Source: JBOFFC01 sp051648405
GTDB lineage: Bacteria > Planctomycetota > Planctomycetia > Pirellulales > Lacipirellulaceae
NCBI GenBank assembly: GCA_051648405.1
Contig: JBOFFC010000133.1
Span: 1 to 15,401 of the forward strand
Direction of reading: 5' to 3'
DNA: 15,401 bases
Each line of letters begins with the position of its first letter. Positions within the stretch are counted from its first letter, which is position 1. The position numbers and the translations under genes were made by a program. Of the stretch, positions 5,821 to 11,666 are shown piece after piece. The notes under the pieces are model-generated. The model made no database searches, was not told where the DNA came from, and saw only the letters and a program-made list of their open reading frames with translations.

Positions 5821-8367
5821 ATGGATCGCGCGGGCGCCGCTGTGCTTCGGCTTTGCTGCGCGCTCGCGTTTTCGCTCGGGCTGCCGGTGGTCGGTGGAGC
5901 GCAGCAGTTCGTGCAGTTAATCGCCCCGCAGCTGATGCCCGGCGTGCCAAACCCCGCGGCGGCGCCGGCGCCCCCCTTCGAGCCGGCCCTCGCCCCGAGC
6001 GAGGTCCGCCGCTCGTTCCAGCGGTTCCACGCGCTCGCCGCCGACGCGGCTTGGAGCGAGGCCTTCGACACCCTCGAAGCGATCGAGGCCGAGCACGCCG
6101 CGGGGCTCCTCGAGGTCGAGTCCGCGACGAGCAAGCAGAGGCCCGGCGGCGCCGAATCGTGGAAGCGCTACGAGACGGTAGCCGAGCGCAGTGCCCGCGA
6201 GGTCCTGTCGCTCCCCGCCGCGGCGCGCGAGGCGTACCGCCAGCGTGTCGAGGGGACCGCCACACGACTGCTGGCTGAAGGCGAACAGCGGCTCGATCCG
6301 CGCGCGCTCGAGCGCGTCGCGAGCGAGTCCGCCGCTAGCCGCGAAGCGGAACGCGCGCTGCTTTTGCTGGGGGAGCTGGCGCTGGAGCGCGGCGAGTACG
6401 CGGCGGCGCGGCGCCACTGGGGGCGGATGCACCCGCTGCTCGTCGGCCCGCGGGGCCTGCTGTGCGGGGTCGAACTGTTGGGGATCGACCCCAACGTGAG
6501 CGCCGAGACGCTCGCGGTGCGATGGACCGAAGCCGCGCGGCCGACCGACCTGACCTCGATCAGCGACCCTCAAGGGAGCCTCGCCGACGCGCTCGGGCGG
6601 CTCGCCCTCGTTTCGCTCCGCGAGGGGGACCTTGCGCGGGGGCAGGCCGAGCTGCGACTTCTCGAAGCGCTCGCCCCCGGCGCCGTCGGCCGCATCGCCG
6701 GGCGCGAGCGGCCGCTCGCCGAGGCGCTGCGGGGGATGATCGCCACGTCCGAAGCCGCAGCGGCGCCGGATCGGATCGGCCCGCTCCGTGGGTGGCAGTG
6801 GCCACAGGCCGTGCCCCTAACGGGGTCGGCCGAAGGGGACGCGCGGCGGGCGCAGCGGATCGCGATGGCCGAGCAACGCGCCCTGTTCATGCAGCGCCCC
6901 ATGAACGTGCAGCAGTTCCTCGCCAACCGCGGGCAGGGACAGTTGATGGGGGCCGGCGAGCCCAGCGCCGCGCCGGCATGGGCGGTCGCGGCGGGCGAGA
7001 TCGTAGTGCTGTGCGACTCGGGGGGCGTGCGGACGTTCAACCTCGCGACCGGCAAGCCGGCGCCGACGGCGCTCCCCGCGGAGTGGCGCCCGCGTCCCAC
7101 CAACGGCCCGGCACGCGAAGCGCTCGCGGCGAACGCACGAGGCTTCGGTCCCCACGTGGGAGGAGGGTTGCGGATCGAGATCAATGGTCGGGTGATCGTC
7201 GGGGGGCGCGTGATCGCCCCGATCGAGAACCCCGGCGACGGCGTCGCGACGAATCAACCCCTGCTGACCGTCGGGGAGCCCGTCGCCTCGCGCGGCGTGA
7301 TCTACGTGAAGCGTTTCCGCCAGCCGCGCCGCGCGGCCGTTGGCTTTCCGGCGATGGCGCCGCGCGAGTCGCTGGTCGGCATCGACCTGCGGCGCGACGG
7401 GAAGGTCGTGTTCGAGGTCTCGGCCGACAGCGCCGCAGGGGGCGTCGAGGACGCCCCTCAAGGCCAGCCGGGGCTGAGGTTCATGGGCCGCCCGGCGGTC
7501 GATCGGCACTCGCTCTGGACGGTCGTCGCCAAGGAGGACCTGCACCCGCGCCTGGACCTCGTTTGCTACTCGTTGCGGACCGGCGCCGTCCGGTGGCGGA
7601 CCGCGCTCGGTTCGGGCCAGCCCGCGGCAGCGGGCTACGAGAGAATCACCCCGCGGGTGGCGCTCGGCGACGACGCGGTGTTCGTGGCGACGGACCTCGG
7701 CGCCGTCGCCGCCATCGACGCGCAGACCGGCAGGCCGCGTTGGATCACTCGGTACGCCCGCACGCCGATCGATTCGGGGTACACCCCGCCAACCGAGCGA
7801 AACGCGGTCGCGCCACAGCTAGCCGGGGACCGTGTGCTGGTCGCTCCGACGGACGCCGAGGACGTCCTGGCGCTCGACGCGGCGACCGGCCGGGTCGTTT
7901 GGCGCCTGCCGCGCGGCGTCGCCAAGGGGGCGTTCGTTGGAGTTTCGCGCGGCGTGGCGGTGATCGCCGGCCGATCGGTTCAGGGGATCGACGTCGCCAC
8001 CGGCCAGCGGCGTTACTCTTGGCCCGAGAGTCAGCACGCCGGGCTCCGCGGCGCGGGGACGCCGATCGTCGTCGGACCGGAAGTCTTCTGGCCGACCCGC
8101 GACCGGGTCTACGTGCTCGACGCGGCGACCGGAGCGCAGACGCGTCCGTCGATCGGCCTGGCGAGCGTCGGGCTCAGCGGGGCGAACCTCGCCGTAGCCG
8201 GGGATTCGCTGCTGGTAGTCGGGTCTAATGGGCTGAACGTCCTCGGGCCGAGGCCCGCCCCGCCCCAACCCGGCAATCCGGCCGCCGAACCGGGCGCGGC
8301 GAAGGAACCTTCTCCCGCGCTGACGCGTTCACAATCCAAGGCCGCGGCGCCACTCGCGGCCAACTGA
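5821..8367 (+). CDS. Secreted PQQ-like beta-propeller repeat protein
   Basis: An 848-residue exported protein of unknown function. ATG 5821 is chosen because it starts a clean signal peptide (MDRAGAAVLRLCC, hydrophobic core, then VVGGA before QQ) and has a good ribosome binding site, GGAGGG at 5807-5812, 8 bases upstream. The frame is open back to GTG 5737, but that would give a long n-region. Residues of about 60-340 are Ala/Glu/Arg-rich and helical, TPR-like in character. The C-terminal half has propeller repeats of the form DxxTGxxxW or similar at roughly residues 590, 640, 692, 730 and 768, the pattern of PQQ-type (PF13360-like) beta-propellers. The quinoprotein enzyme residues are not evident, so a binding or scaffold role is likelier than dehydrogenase activity. 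The C-terminus is low-complexity Pro/Ala. It sits 46 bases before moxR. Confidence 0.82.
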   Translation: MDRAGAAVLRLCCALAFSLGLPVVGGAQQFVQLIAPQLMPGVPNPAAAPAPPFEPALAPSEVRRSFQRFHALAADAAWSEAFDTLEAIEAEHAAGLLEVESATSKQRPGGAESWKRYETVAERSAREVLSLPAAAREAYRQRVEGTATRLLAEGEQRLDPRALERVASESAASREAERALLLLGELALERGEYAAARRHWGRMHPLLVGPRGLLCGVELLGIDPNVSAETLAVRWTEAARPTDLTSISDPQGSLADALGRLALVSLREGDLARGQAELRLLEALAPGAVGRIAGRERPLAEALRGMIATSEAAAAPDRIGPLRGWQWPQAVPLTGSAEGDARRAQRIAMAEQRALFMQRPMNVQQFLANRGQGQLMGAGEPSAAPAWAVAAGEIVVLCDSGGVRTFNLATGKPAPTALPAEWRPRPTNGPAREALAANARGFGPHVGGGLRIEINGRVIVGGRVIAPIENPGDGVATNQPLLTVGEPVASRGVIYVKRFRQPRRAAVGFPAMAPRESLVGIDLRRDGKVVFEVSADSAAGGVEDAPQGQPGLRFMGRPAVDRHSLWTVVAKEDLHPRLDLVCYSLRTGAVRWRTALGSGQPAAAGYERITPRVALGDDAVFVATDLGAVAAIDAQTGRPRWITRYARTPIDSGYTPPTERNAVAPQLAGDRVLVAPTDAEDVLALDAATGRVVWRLPRGVAKGAFVGVSRGVAVIAGRSVQGIDVATGQRRYSWPESQHAGLRGAGTPIVVGPEVFWPTRDRVYVLDAATGAQTRPSIGLASVGLSGANLAVAGDSLLVVGSNGLNVLGPRPAPPQPGNPAAEPGAAKEPSPALTRSQSKAAAPLAAN

Positions 8368-8375
8368 CATCGCGC

Positions 8376-8392
8376 GGCGCCCTCTCGGCGCC
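8376..8392 (+). promoter_or_regulatory. GC hairpin in the gap before moxR
   Basis: In the 46-base gap between the propeller gene and moxR, ggcgcc (8376-8381) and ggcgcc (8387-8392) pair with a five-base loop. There is no T-run, so it is not a standard intrinsic terminator. It could act in mRNA processing or stability, letting moxR and downstream genes be expressed at a different level. Confidence 0.3.
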
Positions 8393-8413
8393 TCAAAACG
8401 TATCCACTCGACT

Positions 8414-9439
8414 ATGCGGAACCCCCCGATGACGACGCAGCTCGCTCCCTCCGACGTCGATGCCGTCCGGCAGCTCGGCGAGACGCATCGCCGACTGAAG
8501 GCCGAGCTCGCCAAAGTGATTGTCGGCCAGGACATGGTGATCGACGAGCTGCTCGTGGCCCTCTTCGCGCGGGGGCACTGCGTGCTCGAGGGGGCACCCG
8601 GCCTGGCGAAGACCTTGCTGATCCGGACGCTGGCCGACTCGCTGTCGCTGGCCTTCAGCCGCGTGCAGTTCACCCCCGACCTGATGCCGGCCGACATCAC
8701 CGGGACCGAGGTGATCCAGGAAGACAAGGCGACCGGCAAGCGCGAGTTCCGCTTCTTGCCGGGCCCCGTGTTCGCGAACATCGTCCTGGCCGACGAGATC
8801 AACCGCACGCCGCCGAAGACGCAGGCCGCGCTGCTCGAAGCGATGCAAGAGAAGCAGGTCACGATCGGCGGTCAGCGGCACAAGCTCCCGGACCCGTTCT
8901 TTGTGCTCGCGACGCAGAACCCGATCGAGCAAGAGGGGACGTACCCGCTCCCCGAGGCGCAGCTCGACCGCTTCATGTTCCTGGTGAAGGTCGACTACCC
9001 GAGCGAGGCCGAGGAGCTGGCGATCGTCAAGCAGACGACCTCCGACCACCGCGCGAGCGCCTCGCCGGTCCTCGACGCGGCGAGCCTCGGCGAGATGGCC
9101 GAGCTCGTGCGGCGCGTGCCGGTGGCGGACCACCTCGCGCAGTACGCGATCCGCCTGGCCCGCCAGACGCGTGGCGACTCGACGGCGCCCGAGATCGTGC
9201 GGCGTTACGTGAGCTGGGGCGCCGGCCCCCGCGCGAGCCAGTACTTGGTCCTCGCCGCGAAGGCCCGCGCGGCGCTCGACGGGCGGCACTGCGTCGAGCT
9301 CGAGGACCTGCAAGCCCTGGCCCCCCCCGTGCTGCGCCACCGCCTCGTCACCAACTTCAACGCCGAAGCCGACGGCGTGACCACCGACGACGTGGTCCGC
9401 GAACTGATCGACAAGATCGCCGTCGAAGCGGCGGCGTGA
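8414..9439 (+). CDS. MoxR-family AAA+ ATPase
   Basis: A 341-residue AAA+ ATPase of the MoxR class. These proteins are thought to act as ATP-driven chaperones together with VWA-domain partners. The AAA_3 core is intact: Walker A is G60-APGLAKT67, Walker B is VLAD127-E128 followed by INRTPPKTQAALLEAM, and sensor 1 is at ATQN169P. The C-terminal lid shows the WGAGPRASQYLVLAAKARA motif typical of the family, with an Arg in the sensor-2 region. ATG 8414 is used; ATG 8429 (MTTQLAPSD) is an equally acceptable start. In related genomes moxR is normally followed directly by a DUF58 gene. Here a toxin-antitoxin pair and flanking repeats lie between them. Confidence 0.95.
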   Translation: MRNPPMTTQLAPSDVDAVRQLGETHRRLKAELAKVIVGQDMVIDELLVALFARGHCVLEGAPGLAKTLLIRTLADSLSLAFSRVQFTPDLMPADITGTEVIQEDKATGKREFRFLPGPVFANIVLADEINRTPPKTQAALLEAMQEKQVTIGGQRHKLPDPFFVLATQNPIEQEGTYPLPEAQLDRFMFLVKVDYPSEAEELAIVKQTTSDHRASASPVLDAASLGEMAELVRRVPVADHLAQYAIRLARQTRGDSTAPEIVRRYVSWGAGPRASQYLVLAAKARAALDGRHCVELEDLQALAPPVLRHRLVTNFNAEADGVTTDDVVRELIDKIAVEAAA

Positions 9440-9440
9440 G

Positions 9441-9464
9441 GAAGCTTGACAGGACTAACGGGAT
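9441..9464 (+). repeat. Left inverted repeat of the toxin-antitoxin cassette
   Basis: The sequence gaagcttgacaggactaacg plus ggat matches the reverse complement of 10148-10171 at 20 of 24 positions. It contains an exact TTGACA (9446-9451), identical to the sigma-70 -35 consensus, 41 bases before the antitoxin start. No good -10 follows at 16-18 bases, so promoter activity is uncertain. Confidence 0.55.
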
Positions 9465-9491
9465 CGAAGACGGGATTCACTGGAGCTCGCG

Positions 9492-9704
9492 ATGAAGACG
9501 GTGCAAGCGGTATTCGAGAACGGGATGTTTCGACCGACCGAGCCGGTTGAGCTCCCGGAGAACTGCCGCGTCGAGTTCGTTCCGATCGTCGTCGGCGAAC
9601 CCGACGACCCCCGGCACCGCGAGCGCGTCGAGCAGATCCTCTCGGCACGCTTCACCTCGGGGCAAGGCGACCTCGCCGCGCGGCACGACGAGCACCAACC
9701 ATGA
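9492..9704 (+). CDS. AF2212/PG0164-type antitoxin (DUF104)
   Basis: A 70-residue protein, likely the antitoxin that neutralises the PIN toxin encoded next. The N-terminal half (VQAVFENGMFRPTEPVELPE, then RVEFVPIVVGE) matches the DUF104/AF2212-like antitoxin pattern, in which a short beta-rich N-terminus precedes a toxin-wrapping tail. The C-terminal half is charged (DDPRHRERVEQIL) and probably forms the toxin-binding helix. ATG 9492 has a ribosome binding site GGAG (9482-9485) six bases upstream. The stop overlaps the toxin start as ATGA at 9701-9704, the usual arrangement for coupled toxin-antitoxin genes. DNA binding and autoregulation are not evident from the sequence. Confidence 0.85.
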   Translation: MKTVQAVFENGMFRPTEPVELPENCRVEFVPIVVGEPDDPRHRERVEQILSARFTSGQGDLAARHDEHQP

Positions 9705-10102
9705 GGCCTTTGTTTCTCGACACGGTTGGGTTGATCGCGATTCTCGATTCGAGCGACCAATGGCATCGAGCGGCGACCGATGCGTGGTCGAAGCTGACTG
9801 TCGTTCCGCCCCGGTATGTGTCCACACCGCAGGTCATGCTCGAACTCGCCAACGCACTCGCTCGGACGGAACTGCGCGGCGCTGTCGCCGACCTCCATGA
9901 CGAGCTCGCCGAACACGGCAACCTGCTCGTGCCGAACGCGGAAGAGTCGGTGGCGGCTTGGTCGGCGTATCGTCGCGGTACTGCCGGGGCGGCGGGAATC
10001 GTCGATTGCATGTCTTTCGAGGTGATGCGTCGCGTCGGGGCCGCCGACGCGTTCACCAACGACCGTCACTTCGCCGCCGCAGGGTTCACCACGCTGTTCT
10101 GA
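9701..10102 (+). CDS. PIN-domain toxin (VapC-like ribonuclease)
   Basis: A 133-residue PIN-domain protein, expected to be a Mg-dependent ribonuclease that blocks translation when its antitoxin is lost. The acidic active-site set is complete: D7 in LFLDTVGLI, E48 in TPQVMLELANAL, D102 in GIVDCMSFEVM and D121 in FTNDRHF. The DCMSF and TNDRHF motifs are characteristic of this family. Its RNA target cannot be predicted. The gene overlaps the antitoxin by four bases. The pair is foreign to the moxR-DUF58 functional unit and lies inside a repeat-bounded segment, so it was probably acquired there. It seems intact and full length. Confidence 0.92.
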   Translation: MRPLFLDTVGLIAILDSSDQWHRAATDAWSKLTVVPPRYVSTPQVMLELANALARTELRGAVADLHDELAEHGNLLVPNAEESVAAWSAYRRGTAGAAGIVDCMSFEVMRRVGAADAFTNDRHFAAAGFTTLF

Positions 10103-10136
10103 CGACGCTTCGACCCGCTCCGTTTCGCTAGCGTCG
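10103..10136 (+). terminator. Possible hairpin after the toxin gene
   Basis: A 7-base inverted repeat, cgacgct (10103-10109) and agcgtcg (10130-10136), starts immediately after the toxin stop. The 20-base loop and lack of a T-run make it a poor intrinsic terminator. It could still limit toxin-operon readthrough or be chance. Confidence 0.2.
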
Positions 10137-10147
10137 ATCCTTCGGTC

Positions 10148-10171
10148 ATCCCGTTCATCCTGTTCAGCTTC
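10148..10171 (-). repeat. Right inverted repeat of the toxin-antitoxin cassette
   Basis: The reverse complement reads gaagctgaacaggatgaacg plus ggat and pairs with 9441-9464 at 20 of 24 positions. On that strand the units gaacaggat and gaacgggat show a 9-nt period. It ends ten bases before the DUF58 start codon. Confidence 0.55.
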
Positions 10172-10181
10172 AAGAACCCGC

Positions 10182-11183
10182 GTGGACGACTCGCCCCTCA
10201 CCGCCGAACGACTGCTCGAGCCCGCGACCCTCGCGCGGCTCAAGGGGCTGCGGTTGCGCGCCGAGCGGATCGTCGAGGGCTTTGTCAGCGGCCTGCACCG
10301 CAGCCCGTTCCAGGGTTTCTCGAACGAGTTCGCCGAGCACCGCGAGTACGTCCCCGGCGACGACCTGCGCTACGTCGATTGGCGCGCGTTCGGCAAGACC
10401 GACAAGGTCTACCTGAAGCGCTACGAGGAAGAGACCAACCTGATCTGCTACCTGGTGCTCGACGTCAGCGAGAGCATGAACTACGGGAGCGGGCAGAGGG
10501 CAGAGGGGAGTGGGCAGTTACGGGGGCTTTTATCGAGCCGCAAGCGTCAGCGCCCGGAGTCGGCCGAGCAAGCCGTGCCGACTAACCCGGTGACAAAGCT
10601 CGAGTACGCCCAGACCGCCGCCGCGGCGCTCGCGTACCTCGTGCTCCACCAGCAGGACGCGGTCGGCCTAGCGACGTTCGACGACCGCGTGCGCAAGCTG
10701 CTGCGCCCGAGCGGCAGCCCGTCGCAGTTGACGCCGCTGTTGGCGGCGATCGGCGAAGGGGGCGAGCGCGAGAAGACCTCGGCCGGGCCGATCTTCCACG
10801 AGCTGGCGCAGCGCCTCGCGCGGCGCGGCGTCGTCGTGATCCTCAGCGACCTGTTCGACGACCCCGAGGCCCTGCTCGCGGGCCTGAAGCACTTCCGCCA
10901 CCGCCGCCACGACGTGATCGTGATGCACGTCCTCGACCCGGCTGAGCTCGAGTTCCCGTTCGACCAGCCGACGCTCTTCAAGGGGCTCGAGCGGCTGGGA
11001 GACCTGCTGGTGGACCCCGCGCGGCTGCGGAAGGCGTACCGCGAGGAGTTCGACCGCTACCAGAAGCACGTCGCCGCCGGTTGCCGCGCGCAGGGCGCCG
11101 ACTACGTTCTGATGCGGACCGACCGGCCCCTGGAATCAGCCCTCACCGCGTACCTGCACCACCGGCAGTCGCGCCTGCGCTGA
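10182..11183 (+). CDS. DUF58 protein with VWA domain, carrying an unusual insert
   Basis: A 333-residue protein that usually works with MoxR. The DUF58 core is clear: FSNEFAEHREYVPGDDLRYV followed by DWRAFGKTDKVYLKRYEEE, at about residues 46-84. A MIDAS-type metal site follows, D94-V-S96-E-S98-M in LDVSESM, then the rest of a VWA-like fold (QQDAVGLATFDDRVR, VVILSDLFDD). In relatives only a short loop separates the MIDAS motif from the KLEYAQTAAAALAYL helix. Here about 35 extra residues (roughly 102-137) intervene, encoded by 7-nt repeats and a REP-like piece. The frame is kept. GTG 10182 is the best start; no clear ribosome binding site is seen. Whether the insert leaves the MIDAS site working is unknown. 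Confidence 0.88.
   Translation: MDDSPLTAERLLEPATLARLKGLRLRAERIVEGFVSGLHRSPFQGFSNEFAEHREYVPGDDLRYVDWRAFGKTDKVYLKRYEEETNLICYLVLDVSESMNYGSGQRAEGSGQLRGLLSSRKRQRPESAEQAVPTNPVTKLEYAQTAAAALAYLVLHQQDAVGLATFDDRVRKLLRPSGSPSQLTPLLAAIGEGGEREKTSAGPIFHELAQRLARRGVVVILSDLFDDPEALLAGLKHFRHRRHDVIVMHVLDPAELEFPFDQPTLFKGLERLGDLLVDPARLRKAYREEFDRYQKHVAAGCRAQGADYVLMRTDRPLESALTAYLHHRQSRLR
10485..10519 (+). repeat. Five tandem 7-nt repeats inside the DUF58 gene
   Basis: The units are GGGAGCG, GGCAGAG, GGCAGAG, GGGAGTG and GGCAGTT in unbroken register. They encode GSGQRAEGSGQL in the reading frame, just after the MIDAS motif. The same type of 7-nt array lies between genes at 5114-5166, so this looks like repeat DNA that entered a coding region. 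Confidence 0.75.
10535..10560. repeat. REP-like fragment inside the DUF58 gene
   Basis: The stretch contains AGCCGCAAGCG (10536-10546), one base different from AGCCGCGAGCG in the arm of the palindrome at 1-36, and continues into tcagcgcccggagt. It lies within the extra segment of the DUF58 protein, next to the 7-nt array. It may be a half copy or degraded copy of a dispersed palindromic element; the match is short. Confidence 0.4.
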
Positions 11184-11187
11184 AGGA

Positions 11188-11227
11188 CGGGGATTCACCA
11201 CGGAGGGCACAGAGTACACGGAGAAAG
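11188..11227 (+). repeat. Left inverted repeat of the GxxExxY cassette
   Basis: Core units cacggaggg, cacagagta and cacggagaa follow one another with a 9-nt period, preceded by cggggattcac. The sequence pairs with the reverse complement of 11627-11666 over nearly its whole length, with three mismatches in the 28-base core. Confidence 0.7.
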
Positions 11228-11244
11228 AATGAGATCGGTGGAGC

Positions 11245-11616
11245 TTGAACAAGAACGAGGTCTCGGGGGCGATCGTCGATGCGGCTTTGGCGGTCCACAA
11301 CGAGTTGGGACCGGGCCTGTTAGAGTCGGCTTACGAGGCGTGCCTCTGCTTCGAGCTGACCCTGCGTGGGCTGCGTGTCGGGCGGCAGGTCGAGCTCCCC
11401 GTCAGCTACCGTGGCCACAACGTAGACGCCGGCTATCGACTCGACCTCCTTGTCGAGGACTTAGTGGTCGTCGAACTGAAGTCCGTCGAACAAATCCTGC
11501 CGATCCACAAAGCCCAACTGCTGTCGTACCTCAAGCTGAGCGGTAAACCTCTCGGCCTACGGATCAATTTCGACGTGCCGCTCCTTCGCGACGGCGTAAC
11601 TCGCCTCGCCAACTAG
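11245..11616 (+). CDS. GxxExxY protein (PD-(D/E)XK nuclease-like)
   Basis: A 123-residue member of the GxxExxY family (TIGR04256/PDDEXK_3-like). The name-giving motif is present as G-L-L-E-S-A-Y, after VDAALAVHNELGP. A nuclease-like core follows: D in AGYRLDLLV, then VVVELKSVE, which fits the D...ExK pattern of PD-(D/E)XK enzymes. LSYLKLSG and LRINFDVPLLRDGVTRL complete the family signature. TTG 11245 is chosen because it gives the usual family N-terminus (LNKNEVSG); ATG 11229 is out of frame with it. The function of the family is not established, and members occur in many copies in some planctomycete and verrucomicrobial genomes. The gene seems complete. By eye it has more A/T at third positions than its neighbours, consistent with acquisition, but this was not calculated. 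Confidence 0.88.
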   Translation: MNKNEVSGAIVDAALAVHNELGPGLLESAYEACLCFELTLRGLRVGRQVELPVSYRGHNVDAGYRLDLLVEDLVVVELKSVEQILPIHKAQLLSYLKLSGKPLGLRINFDVPLLRDGVTRLAN

Positions 11617-11626
11617 CCTCCGCGTG

Positions 11627-11666
11627 CTTTCCTCCGTGTCCTCTGTGCTCTCTGTGGTGAACCCCG
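11627..11666 (-). repeat. Right inverted repeat of the GxxExxY cassette, overlapping the batA start
   Basis: On the minus strand the units cacagagag, cacagagga and cacggagga mirror the left repeat with the same 9-nt period. On the plus strand its inner end reads gtggtgaacccc, which provides the likely GTG start codon (11657) of the BatA-like gene. Earlier in-frame GTG codons at 11624, 11636, 11645 and 11654 also lie in or beside this repeat. Confidence 0.7.

Larger units (their letters stand above)
9441..10171. mobile_element. Putative inverted-repeat cassette carrying a toxin-antitoxin pair
   Basis: The 731-base segment between moxR and the DUF58 gene is bounded by related 24-base sequences in opposite orientation. 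The left is 9441-9464. The right is 10148-10171, whose reverse complement agrees with the left at 20 of 24 positions. Both have a roughly 9-nt internal period (AACRGGAT-like units). Between them is only the antitoxin/toxin operon. There is no transposase, so if mobile it would be non-autonomous. The left end begins two bases after the moxR stop and the right end stops ten bases before the DUF58 start, as expected of a clean insertion at an operon junction. Confidence 0.45.
11188..11666. mobile_element. Putative inverted-repeat cassette carrying a GxxExxY gene
   Basis: The 479-base segment between the DUF58 gene and batA is bounded by about 40-base imperfect inverted repeats, 11188-11227 and 11627-11666. 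The central 28 bases agree at 25 positions. Both have a 9-nt period (CACRGAGNN units). The only gene inside encodes a GxxExxY protein with a PD-(D/E)XK-like core. There is no transposase. The left end starts five bases after the DUF58 stop, and the right end runs into the batA start. This arrangement, repeats plus one gene at an operon junction, suggests an inserted cassette. Confidence 0.5.

Noticed and set aside
6462..8228. 588-codon frame inside the propeller gene
   Set aside because: Arg-rich translation in another frame of the propeller gene, with no domain; the main frame has a signal peptide and propeller repeats.
10485..10595. DUF58 gene as a pseudogene
   Set aside because: The extra stretch keeps the reading frame and all motifs before and after it are intact, so it is annotated as a full-length gene with an insert.
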